In this document: positions 1 to 5,944 of the stretch, in pieces
How the letters are laid out: every line of letters begins with the position of its first letter
How positions within the stretch are numbered: position 1 is the stretch's first letter
Assembly: GCA_013817135.1 (NCBI GenBank)
Contig: JACDDF010000162.1
Span: 1-5,998, forward strand
DNA: 5,998 nucleotides
DNA from: Nitrospirales bacterium
Lineage (GTDB): Bacteria > Nitrospirota > Nitrospiria > Nitrospirales > UBA8639
Reading direction: 5' to 3'
Made by a program: the position numbers and the translations under genes
The notes under the pieces: model-generated
Databases searched by the model: none
Told to the model about the DNA's origin: nothing
Seen by the model: the letters and a program-made list of their open reading frames with translations, nothing else

Positions 1-1354
1 GGGACCTCCGGGAGTGGGGAAAACCAGCTTGGGGCAATCCATTGCCCGCGCCCTGGAAAGAAAGTTTGAACGCCTGAGTTTAGGGGGTCTCCATGATGAA
101 GCCGAATTGCGCGGGCATCGCCGCACCTATGTTGGCGCCATGCCAGGCCGTCTCATTCAAGCTCTCCGACGTGCTGGAGCCAAAAATCCGATCCTCATGC
201 TGGACGAGGTCGATAAAGTCGGACAGGATTTTCGAGGAGATCCCGCGTCAGCCTTGTTAGAAATTCTTGACCCTGAGCAGAATCATACCTTTCGGGACAA
301 TTACTTAGATCTACCCTTTGATCTCTCTAAAGTGATGTTCATCACCACGGCAAATTCCCTGGACACGATCTCCCGTCCTCTCTTGGATCGCATGGAGATT
401 ATACGCCTGGGAGGCTACAGTCATCAGGAAAAACTTGAAATTGCCAATCGCTATTTGTGGCCTCGTCGCTTAAAGGAAGCCGGATTGGCGTCCAAACCTC
501 TGACGTTAGAGGAACAGGTGATTCCCCATATCATAAAACGATATACACGGGAAGCCGGCGTTCGCCAATTGGAACAGATGTTGGGACGGTTAACTCGCAA
601 AGTGGCACTGAAACTGGCGGAACATCCGCCGGACCAGCCGGAAGAATCTCTCACGATCACCCAAGTTGACCTTCCGGAATGGTTGGGTATCGAACGGTTT
701 ATGCCTGAGGAAGCCAGAAAAACATTGCCCCTGGGCGTAGCCACCGGAATGGCATGGACAGAAACCGGCGGGGATGTCCTATACGTAGAAAGTGCCCTTC
801 TGCCGGGTGGGAGCGACCTCACCATTACGGGCCACATCGGGGATGTCATGCAGGAATCTGCCCAAGCGGCTCGTAGCTATCTGTGGTCACGCGCCGAATC
901 ACTAGGATTGGATATTGCCGTATTTAAGCAGAGCGGGATGCATATTCATGTGCCGGAGGGCGCCATTCCCAAAGATGGACCATCCGCCGGTGTGACCATG
1001 GCTAGTGCTCTGGCTTCACTCTTACTGAAAATCCCGGTGATGAACAACACGGCAATGACCGGAGAAATTGGGTTAACCGGATTGGTCCTGCCTGTGGGCG
1101 GGATTAAAGAAAAGATTCTGGCGGCGCACAGGGTCGGGCTACGGCGCATTGTTCTTCCCAAAGCCAACGAGAAAGATTTGAAAGATGTGCCTGAGGCTGT
1201 GCGATCTGAATTGTCTATCGTATTCGTGGAAACGATTGAAGAGGCCTTAGAGGCTGTCCTGCTCAAGTCGCCAGACATTCGCGAGAGAGGAAATGAACAT
1301 CGCCACCCCCAGCCTGCCGAGAGTGAGAAGAAACCCGTGTTGGGCAGTCGCTAA
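1..1354 (+). CDS. lon: ATP-dependent protease LonA, 3' part (5' end outside the window)
   Basis: LonA is a cytoplasmic homo-oligomeric AAA+ protease that unfolds and degrades misfolded and regulatory proteins. The reading frame is already open at base 2, where GPPGVGKT (Walker A) begins, so the GTG at 14 is the Val of Walker A and not a start; the N-terminal substrate-binding domain lies upstream of the window. Counting that Val as residue 1, Walker B is ILMLDEVDK (60-68), sensor 1 is the FITTAN stretch (109-114), and RPLLDRME (121-128) carries the arginine-finger region. The protease domain has the catalytic Ser in PKDGPSAG (Ser324, bases 983-985) and the catalytic Lys in GGIKEKI (Lys365, bases 1106-1108), which is the Lon Ser-Lys dyad. 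All key residues are intact. A hydrophilic tail of about 28 residues follows the usual C-terminal helix. The stop is TAA. The next gene is convergent, 64 bp away. Identification is essentially certain. Confidence 0.97.
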   Translation, partial: GPPGVGKTSLGQSIARALERKFERLSLGGLHDEAELRGHRRTYVGAMPGRLIQALRRAGAKNPILMLDEVDKVGQDFRGDPASALLEILDPEQNHTFRDNYLDLPFDLSKVMFITTANSLDTISRPLLDRMEIIRLGGYSHQEKLEIANRYLWPRRLKEAGLASKPLTLEEQVIPHIIKRYTREAGVRQLEQMLGRLTRKVALKLAEHPPDQPEESLTITQVDLPEWLGIERFMPEEARKTLPLGVATGMAWTETGGDVLYVESALLPGGSDLTITGHIGDVMQESAQAARSYLWSRAESLGLDIAVFKQSGMHIHVPEGAIPKDGPSAGVTMASALASLLLKIPVMNNTAMTGEIGLTGLVLPVGGIKEKILAAHRVGLRRIVLPKANEKDLKDVPEAVRSELSIVFVETIEEALEAVLLKSPDIRERGNEHRHPQPAESEKKPVLGSR

Positions 1355-1418
1355 GCCCACAGGGATGTTTTCCTTCCAGCCTTGATGCTTACCTCTGTAT
1401 GGAAATGTCGGGATGAAA

Positions 1419-1874
1419 TTACTTCCCACCTGTGAGGAAAGAAGATATCCGTTGCATAGTAAAGGTACCCCCAGGTTCAAGAGGGCTTTGATCCTGGCCA
1501 ATGCGGGTGTACCACCAACGTCCACGGGCGACGGGCGAATCATCTAGCCATTTCAACTCAAACCCTCCCTCCCGATCATTGCCGGCCTGAAGCCATATGC
1601 CCTTCCACACCCCGTCCTTTAGTTCATGGGTTTCAAACCAGCCACCCTCCCACTCATAATGTCCTTTCCCCTCTTCATTTAACGTGATGGTATTGGACCC
1701 GGTTTCGTCTGCATACTCCCAGATCCCGGCAAGATCTTGAAGTTGTCGGGGTGGATGAGAGCTTTTCTGGGTGCTTTCCTCACCTTGAGGGATCTGACGA
1801 GAGAAATCTGCGCAAGCTACCACGGTGAGGACACTTATGCCAATCAAGATCATCTGACCGATACTCTTCTGCAT
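1419..1874 (-). CDS. Putative outer-membrane lipoprotein, tryptophan-rich, unknown function
   Basis: A 151-residue protein. Its N-terminus is a typical lipoprotein signal peptide: a Lys near the start, a hydrophobic stretch at about 8-19, then a V-V-A-C lipobox with Cys21 as the predicted lipidated residue. Ala at +2 and Asp at +3 fit outer-membrane sorting under the E. coli rule, which is an inference in this organism. After a polar linker (about 22-46), residues 47-145 are rich in Trp, Gly and alternating hydrophobic residues (LAGIWEY, GHYEWEGGWF, GVWKGIW, GRWWYTRIG). This suggests a small all-beta, lipocalin-like fold, but I do not recognise a named family. ATG at 1874 is supported by AAGGGAG five bases upstream. 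The gene is convergent with lon and divergent from the DUF898 gene. It is probably real: signal peptide, lipobox and ribosome site all agree. Confidence 0.85.
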   Translation of the reverse strand: MQKSIGQMILIGISVLTVVACADFSRQIPQGEESTQKSSHPPRQLQDLAGIWEYADETGSNTITLNEEGKGHYEWEGGWFETHELKDGVWKGIWLQAGNDREGGFELKWLDDSPVARGRWWYTRIGQDQSPLEPGGTFTMQRISSFLTGGK

Positions 1875-1879
1875 AAATA

Positions 1880-1886
1880 CTCCCTT
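1880..1886 (-). promoter_or_regulatory. Shine-Dalgarno of the lipoprotein gene
   Basis: On the minus strand AAGGGAG lies five bases before the ATG at 1874. It fixes the start that also gives a complete lipoprotein signal peptide. Confidence 0.7.
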
Positions 1887-1932
1887 GTTTCACTATTTTA
1901 TTGGATAAATGGGTTAAAAATGAATAGTTAGG

Positions 1933-1961
1933 ATTGTATCAGACAAGACCGATAGAGCCAC
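1933..1961 (-). promoter_or_regulatory. Possible sigma-70 promoter with extended -10 for the lipoprotein gene
   Basis: Read on the minus strand, TACAAT (1938 to 1933; five of six matches to TATAAT) is directly preceded by TGA, giving an extended -10. A poor -35, GTGGCT (three of six), sits 17 bases further upstream at 1961-1956. The predicted leader is about 50 bases. The site lies in the 155-bp divergent gap before the DUF898 gene. No convincing promoter for that gene was found by eye. Confidence 0.3.
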
Positions 1962-2029
1962 CTGAGAGAAACCCTGCACTCCGAATGGCCACCACCGATG
2001 AGCACAACCGGCAAGAGAACCCCTGACCG

Positions 2030-3403
2030 ATGGAATTGACGCCCGCTTTGATCTGTACAAAATGCGGGTCGGTCCGAAATGGTGGCGAGACCTGTTCCCA
2101 ATGTGGAGCCACCATTCATTCGCCACCTCAGGAATCCGTGAACAACTCCAATGAGACATCATACACCACAAACCTTTCCTCGACACCGTCAGAATCACAG
2201 GATCTCTTGACCACTCCTAAAACAGGCTCATCGGCTGAACGTGGTTCTGATTTAGCGACTTGGGGCTCTGATCAGAGAGACCGGACCGAGGCCCGTCAGG
2301 CAATTCCCCCTTCCGACCTGGACAACAAGCCGGACGATTCCGATTTGTTTCCCATCCACCATCCCATTTTTTGGGGGCGTGGGCGAACCCTCTTTGGCAT
2401 TTTCATCGTCAATACCTTTTTCACATTACTGACTCTTGGCCTGTATTCATTTTGGGGGAGAGTGCGTATTCGCCAATTTTTGAGCAGCCAAACCAGTTTT
2501 GCTCATACTCGCTTTTCCTATCACGGAACGCCTCAAGAATTATTGAAGGGCTGGTCAAAAGCGTTTTTGGTTTTTGGTCTTCCCTATGCTCTTCTGAGTC
2601 TCGTTCCACTCCTATGGAGCCAGATTCCGGCTTGGATCCCCAATGCCCTTGCAGGGACTATGGCCTTGTGCTTCATTCCTGTCGCCGTCGTGGGATCGCA
2701 TCGTTATCGGTTGAGTCGAACCTCTCTGGGAACAATTCGTTTCTCCTTCCGGGGGCACGTGAAGGAATATATGAAAATATGGGTCCTGGGAACCGTACTG
2801 ACCTTGTTGACCGCCGGCATCTATTACCCGTTTTTCGAAAATGCCAGACGAAAATTTCTCGTCGCTCACAGCTACCTTGGTAATCGCCCATTCACCTATT
2901 CCGGAACGGGAAGCGGGCTCTTGAGAATCTATGTAAAAGCCCTGGCCTTCAGCATGCTGATTGTGATCGCCCTCCTCGGGATCAACGCCGGACCCAAAGG
3001 CCTGTCAGTCCTCGCCCAATGGCCATCCGATAGTTGGCGAGACCTCTTGTTCAATTCCATGTTCATCACAGGATTGCTCACACTTCTCCTTCCGTGGTTT
3101 TACCTGCAGGTGACCAAGCAACGGTACCAATGGAATCATTCAGATTTTGGAGACGCACATTTTCAGTTTTCTGCCTCCACCTGGAATTTAATGGAGTTGC
3201 GGATGACGAACTTCCTCATGCTCATTCTCACGTTTGGATTAGCCTGGCCGTGGGTCCAGGTCCGGAATCTTCAATTTCTGTATTATCATCTCACCCTTCA
3301 AGGCCCTTTAGATTTTCAACGCCTCGAACAGGAAGCCCTGGATGCTTCGCCCATCGGAGAAGAGCTTGCGGGATACTTTGACGCTGGTTTTGATTTAGGC
3401 TAA
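2030..3403 (+). CDS. DUF898 (YjgN-like) multi-pass membrane protein with N-terminal zinc ribbon
   Basis: A 457-residue inner-membrane protein of unknown biochemical function. Residues 9-25 form a zinc ribbon (CxxC, nine residues, CxxC: Cys9, 12, 22, 25). Residues 31-105 are a polar Ser/Thr/Asp-rich linker. From about 107 the protein is DUF898-like: a GRGRTLFGIFIVNTFFTLLTLG helix followed by YSFWGRVRIRQFL, with further hydrophobic segments near 178-196, 205-222, 250-268, 303-320, 341-359 and 394-408. The motif of aromatic/Pro-Trp, basic residues, His, Ser/Thr, then Phe-x-(Tyr/Phe)-x-Gly recurs about five times, as in this family. E. coli YjgN, as I recall it, is somewhat shorter, around 400 residues; the zinc ribbon and linker account for the excess. 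The start is bounded by an in-frame TGA at 2024-2026, so ATG 2030 is the first possible Met, although its ribosome site is weak (AAGAGA at 2013-2018). The M48 peptidase gene follows after 97 bp and is probably co-transcribed. Family assignment is strong; function is unknown. Confidence 0.88.
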   Translation: MELTPALICTKCGSVRNGGETCSQCGATIHSPPQESVNNSNETSYTTNLSSTPSESQDLLTTPKTGSSAERGSDLATWGSDQRDRTEARQAIPPSDLDNKPDDSDLFPIHHPIFWGRGRTLFGIFIVNTFFTLLTLGLYSFWGRVRIRQFLSSQTSFAHTRFSYHGTPQELLKGWSKAFLVFGLPYALLSLVPLLWSQIPAWIPNALAGTMALCFIPVAVVGSHRYRLSRTSLGTIRFSFRGHVKEYMKIWVLGTVLTLLTAGIYYPFFENARRKFLVAHSYLGNRPFTYSGTGSGLLRIYVKALAFSMLIVIALLGINAGPKGLSVLAQWPSDSWRDLLFNSMFITGLLTLLLPWFYLQVTKQRYQWNHSDFGDAHFQFSASTWNLMELRMTNFLMLILTFGLAWPWVQVRNLQFLYYHLTLQGPLDFQRLEQEALDASPIGEELAGYFDAGFDLG

Positions 3404-3500
3404 TTTGGCCATTGTGCGTGTTCAGCTTCGATCCTCCCGGCATTCAAAACTCTCCATCCACCGACGAATTATGTGTTCCTTTGGCTAATCCAACACGACC

Positions 3501-4601
3501 ATGACACACCCCACGGAATGGAAAGGGTCCTATTATGATGGGCAATCGGTGGTTCCACAGCATGTAACCATTTCCGTGACAGCTGTCGGCCTGAGCCTTC
3601 ACTTTGCTAGCCACAGAACCACGACATGGAATTATCATGAACTTAGACAGACCCAGGGGCGCTATTCCGGAGAAGAAGTACGATTCGAGCGAGGGACAGG
3701 AATTGGCGAAACCCTGGTCATCCCCAGCCCCAACATTCTGATTGCGATTCATGAGCATGGGGGCTCACACGCCGGTCATTTCTATCATCCCGCCACGCGA
3801 CGTGCACGCGTGTACTGGACGGTACTTGCCGCACTCACCAGCCTCCCCATCGTATATGGCATCTTCACCTGGGGGATTCCCTCATTGGCTCAGCCAATCA
3901 CCGCGGCCATTCCGATTTCCTGGGAAATTCAGTTGGGACAATTTGTTCAACAGGAAGTCACAGCCGGGAAACCGGTTTGCCAGAACCCGAAACTGATCCA
4001 CGCGGTCGAATCAATATTGACGGCCATGACCAATTCCATCGACCAACTCCCCTATCAATTTCAGGTGACCGTGGTGGATAGCCCCGTTGTCAACGCCATG
4101 GCTGCCCCGGGCGGGTATATCATGGTCTTTCGTGGTCTCCTGCAAGACACCGCTTCACCAGAAGAATTCGCGGGAGTCTTGGCTCATGAAATTCAACACG
4201 TTCTGCTTCGACACACCATGCACCTAATCGTGCGGCATGTATCGATGGCTTTCGTCGTCGCCGCTCTCAGCGGAGATGCCAGCGGCATGGTGGCGTATGC
4301 ACTCCAAGCCGCCCAAACTCTTCAGACCCTGTCCTACAGCCGTGACGCAGAAGACCAGGCCGATGAACAGGGATTACAATTATTACAACGGTCGAGAATT
4401 AACCCCGAAGGGATGATCACCTTTTTCGCCAAACTTGGAAAAGAACAACCTGCAAACGGCGTCCTTGGCTATCTTTCAACCCATCCAGCGACCCAAGACC
4501 GCCTGGCACACCTGAAATCCTTGCTGCCACCCGTCTCCACGACCTATCGAGCTTTCCCGTTTCAATCTGAGTGGTCTGACATCAAAACCTACTGCGAGTG
4601 A
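3501..4601 (+). CDS. Membrane-anchored M48 family zinc metallopeptidase
   Basis: A 366-residue protein. Residues 6-98 form a beta-rich N-terminal domain (GSYYDGQSV, WNYHELRQ), matching the domain I recall preceding M48 in similar proteins (Pfam DUF7092, from memory). One membrane helix spans about 103-125 and is preceded by RRAR, so by the positive-inside rule the N-terminus is cytoplasmic and the protease domain periplasmic. The M48 domain has GGYIMVFRGLL (204-214), the zinc motif HEIQH (229-233, catalytic Glu230) and the third ligand Glu284 in SRDAEDQAD. STHPATQDRL follows, in which His328 may correspond to the His-switch of BepA (inference). All catalytic residues are present, so it should be an active endopeptidase resembling the BepA/Oma1/LoiP group. 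Its only two cysteines, 160 and 365, both lie in the predicted periplasmic part. An in-frame TAA at 3486 bounds the start; no clear Shine-Dalgarno is seen. The substrate is unknown; the DUF898 protein is the obvious candidate partner. Confidence 0.92.
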   Translation: MTHPTEWKGSYYDGQSVVPQHVTISVTAVGLSLHFASHRTTTWNYHELRQTQGRYSGEEVRFERGTGIGETLVIPSPNILIAIHEHGGSHAGHFYHPATRRARVYWTVLAALTSLPIVYGIFTWGIPSLAQPITAAIPISWEIQLGQFVQQEVTAGKPVCQNPKLIHAVESILTAMTNSIDQLPYQFQVTVVDSPVVNAMAAPGGYIMVFRGLLQDTASPEEFAGVLAHEIQHVLLRHTMHLIVRHVSMAFVVAALSGDASGMVAYALQAAQTLQTLSYSRDAEDQADEQGLQLLQRSRINPEGMITFFAKLGKEQPANGVLGYLSTHPATQDRLAHLKSLLPPVSTTYRAFPFQSEWSDIKTYCE

Positions 4602-4649
4602 CCCTTTTAAGGCCTCTTCTTAACCCTCTTTGCTATCTGGGGTGAAGCC

Positions 4650-4678
4650 GTTGACGGGAGGCTCAACTCCTCTTTTTT
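4650..4678 (+). terminator. Weak candidate intrinsic terminator after the M48 gene
   Basis: About 50 bases after the M48 stop, GTTGA/TCAAC (4650-4654 with 4663-4667) or alternatively GAGG/CCTC (4658-4661 with 4669-4672, loop of seven) can pair just before six T residues at 4673-4678. The stems are short and mutually exclusive. Position and T-run fit the end of the DUF898-M48 unit. Confidence 0.35.
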
Positions 4679-4807
4679 GATATCCGGCCCATTGCTCTCT
4701 AGCCCTGGAGGCTTCATAATAAACCCATTCGAGACATACCGGAATGTATGGTGTCTTTGTCTGGACCACAACTCCAAATACACTCACACCCCGTCTGTCT
4801 AGTCCGA

Positions 4808-4816
4808 TGCTATTAT
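4808..4816 (+). promoter_or_regulatory. Possible extended -10 promoter of the 139-residue protein gene
   Basis: TGC followed by TATTAT (five of six matches to TATAAT) forms an extended -10 about 28 bases before the ATG at 4845, predicting a leader of roughly 20 bases that contains the ribosome site. No -35 is seen at 17 bases. A second, weaker candidate is TTGTCT (4757-4762) with TACACT (4779-4784), spacing 16. Confidence 0.35.
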
Positions 4817-4830
4817 CATCAACACATAAC

Positions 4831-4836
4831 AAGGGG
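4831..4836 (+). promoter_or_regulatory. Shine-Dalgarno deciding the start at 4845
   Basis: AAGGGG lies eight bases before ATG 4845. The in-frame GTG at 4836 uses the last G of this sequence and has no ribosome site of its own, so ATG 4845 is the better start. Confidence 0.65.
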
Positions 4837-4844
4837 TGGGTCAT

Positions 4845-5264
4845 ATGGGAACCGAAATCACACGCTATGCCATTGGAGACTTTGGACAGTTGCATAAATT
4901 CACCGGGAAGGATGTACCGGCCGGCACCGTCGCCCTGGTCGAAGAAGATGGAAAAAGCTTAACGGCGAAGGGGAAAACGTATACCGCACGATTTTCGGAA
5001 ATTCTTCCGAACGTGGAGATCATTCGCGTGCAATTTGATCAATACAGCTCGAACCACATCGGCTTCGCCATGGAGGCCCATGACAAAACCCTGACTAAAA
5101 TCCCTGAAATGCTAGAAAGCACAAAGGTCATTTCTGAAAAACTCAGACATGATTGGATGGCGCAAGACAAAGCCTATCAGGATACCGAAAAAGCCAAAAA
5201 GGTACCGCCTCCTGCTGCCGCAAAAGTCGCAGCGCCTGCGAAAGAAGCGATTCCGGCAACATAA
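4845..5264 (+). CDS. Hypothetical soluble protein with Pro/Ala/Lys-rich tail
   Basis: A 139-residue protein that I do not recognise. It has no signal peptide, membrane segment or cysteine, so it is probably cytoplasmic. Residues 1-77 look like a compact alpha/beta or beta domain (ITRYAIGDFG, GTVALVEEDGKSLTAKGKTY, EIIRVQFDQYSS). Residues 78-118 are charged and probably helical (KIPEMLESTKVISEKL). Residues 119-139 are a low-complexity Pro/Ala/Lys tail, probably disordered. A GTG nine bases upstream would add three residues, but ATG 4845 has the properly spaced AAGGGG. It appears monocistronic: it has its own promoter-like sequence, lies 243 bp after the M48 gene, and a strong hairpin follows 69 bases after the stop. 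Coding status is well supported by the ribosome site and protein-like composition; function is unknown. Confidence 0.8.
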   Translation: MGTEITRYAIGDFGQLHKFTGKDVPAGTVALVEEDGKSLTAKGKTYTARFSEILPNVEIIRVQFDQYSSNHIGFAMEAHDKTLTKIPEMLESTKVISEKLRHDWMAQDKAYQDTEKAKKVPPPAAAKVAAPAKEAIPAT

Positions 5265-5333
5265 TCACCGACTCTCCAATTAAAGAACGCCTCAGAGCAT
5301 AATTATTCCCATCGTTTCAGGGTAATGACCATT

Positions 5334-5372
5334 CTTTTCCCCCTCTGCCAAGAAAATGCAGAGGGGGAAAAG
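5334..5372. terminator. Perfect 15-bp hairpin, probable transcript end (no U-tract)
   Basis: Left arm 5334-5348 (CTTTTCCCCCTCTGC) is exactly complementary to right arm 5358-5372, with a nine-base loop. It lies 69 bases after the stop of the + gene ending at 5264 and about 160 bases beyond the 3' end of the minus gene ending at 5531, so it could serve either. Neither strand has a T-run after the stem; the T residues lie at the base of the left arm, so it is not a textbook intrinsic terminator. It could be a 3'-end stabiliser. The hairpin itself is certain; its role as terminator is moderately likely. Confidence 0.55.
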
Positions 5373-5417
5373 CTTCAGAATTTCTCCATCCTCGAACTAA
5401 TGAATTCCGAAAGAGGG

Positions 5418-5431
5418 CCGGGTTAAGCCGG
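5418..5431. repeat. Near-palindrome and small hairpins in the 5265-5530 gap
   Basis: CCGGGTTAAGCCGG is symmetric except for one base pair (positions 5 and 10). It is followed by CCCTGCAGG (5438-5445 region) and by CCTTG-CTAT-CAAGG (stem arms 5447-5451 and 5456-5460). No gene is visible in this gap of about 265 bases apart from these and the long hairpin at 5334-5372. The palindrome could be an operator, part of a structured 3' region, or chance. Confidence 0.35.
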
Positions 5432-5530
5432 TTGCACCCTGCAGGACCTTGCTATCAAGGCTGGGGAAGAGCTGGCAATAGTCATGGCGTTAACCATCAG
5501 GGGTTGATTTATCTTCGTCAAATGATCGAA

Positions 5531-5821
5531 CTATTTTTTTCGAAACGTAATATGATCTTTATACTCCTGAATCGCCGCGCCCAACGCCTTCGAACCTAAA
5601 GAAATATTGGCCTCCAACGCATCTTCAACCGCTTCATCATCAATCATCACTTCATAGCATTCGTGTTGATTGGTGAGCACCATGCCCTTCTCCGTTTGCC
5701 GGGGCATATAGATTTCCGTCCACACTTCCTTTTCCACCAAACACACATCCCGAAACCGTTCATACAAAAGCTGCAACCGTTCTTGATCAGAAATTACGAG
5801 CGGATTACTTTCCATAGCCAT
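5531..5821 (-). CDS. Hypothetical 96-residue acidic protein
   Basis: I do not recognise a family. The protein is small and soluble-looking, with no signal peptide or membrane helix. Residues 11-36 look helical and charged (QERLQLLYERFRDVCLVE), a beta-like middle follows (WTEIYMP, KGMVLTNQHECYEVMI), and residues 61-91 are an acidic helical end (DDEAVEDALEA, GAAIQEYKDH). Cysteines are at 27 and 55 only, so no metal motif. Start choice: ATG 5821 lies four bases after AAGGGAG and ATG 5815 lies ten bases after it, so the protein may begin at Met1 or Met3. A promoter-like pair stands just upstream. The gene is convergent with the 139-residue gene across a 266-bp gap. Coding status is supported by the strong ribosome site and promoter candidate. 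Confidence 0.75.
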   Translation of the reverse strand: MAMESNPLVISDQERLQLLYERFRDVCLVEKEVWTEIYMPRQTEKGMVLTNQHECYEVMIDDEAVEDALEANISLGSKALGAAIQEYKDHITFRKK

Positions 5822-5825
5822 ACAT

Positions 5826-5832
5826 CTCCCTT
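5826..5832 (-). promoter_or_regulatory. Shine-Dalgarno of the 96-residue protein gene
   Basis: AAGGGAG on the minus strand, four bases before ATG 5821 and ten before ATG 5815. Spacing is slightly short for the first and long for the second, so it does not settle the choice of start. Confidence 0.6.
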
Positions 5833-5853
5833 CACATCGTCAACAGTGTTCAA

Positions 5854-5883
5854 TTTCTACTCCGCTCTCATCAAACTCGTCAA
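5854..5883 (-). promoter_or_regulatory. Candidate sigma-70 promoter of the 96-residue protein gene
   Basis: On the minus strand, TTGACG (5883-5878, five of six matches) and TAGAAA (5859-5854, four of six) are 18 bases apart. The predicted leader is about 26 bases and includes the ribosome site. A dyad TTGAA-TAT-TTCAA (5892-5904) lies just upstream of the -35 and could be a regulator site. Confidence 0.4.
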
Positions 5884-5944
5884 GTGGGCAGTTGAATATT
5901 TCAAATCTTTGGCCTATTCATTCACAAATGAGTGGCTCTGACCC

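Noticed and set aside
14..16. GTG at 14 as the start of the lon gene
   Set aside because: It encodes the Val within Walker A GPPGVGKT, and the frame is open to the window edge; the gene is simply truncated by the window.
451..849. 132-codon minus-strand open frame inside lon
   Set aside because: It is antisense to the highly conserved Lon protease and AAA regions, has a low-complexity Ser/Arg-rich translation and no ribosome site; a shadow of a strongly coding frame.
1355..1418. Terminator between the convergent lon and lipoprotein genes
   Set aside because: Only scattered 5-6 bp complementarities with long loops and no T-run were found; not enough to call.
1247..1543. Minus-strand open frame across the lon end and the lipoprotein 3' end
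   Set aside because: It overlaps both real genes and lacks a ribosome site or recognisable protein features.
1998..2039. 13-codon upstream frame (ATG 1998) overlapping the DUF898 start
   Set aside because: No ribosome site precedes it and nothing in the peptide suggests attenuation; translational coupling cannot be supported from one sequence.
2371..2883. 170-codon plus-strand open frame overlapping the DUF898 gene
   Set aside because: It lies in another frame of a convincing membrane-protein gene; the translation is Ser/Arg/Cys-rich with no domain, typical of an out-of-frame shadow.
3444..3758. 104-codon minus-strand open frame over the M48 start
   Set aside because: It is antisense to the M48 N-terminal domain, has no ribosome site and no recognisable protein features.
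4836..4844. GTG start three codons upstream for the 139-residue protein
   Set aside because: The GTG overlaps the AAGGGG sequence that correctly serves ATG 4845, and no other ribosome site precedes it.
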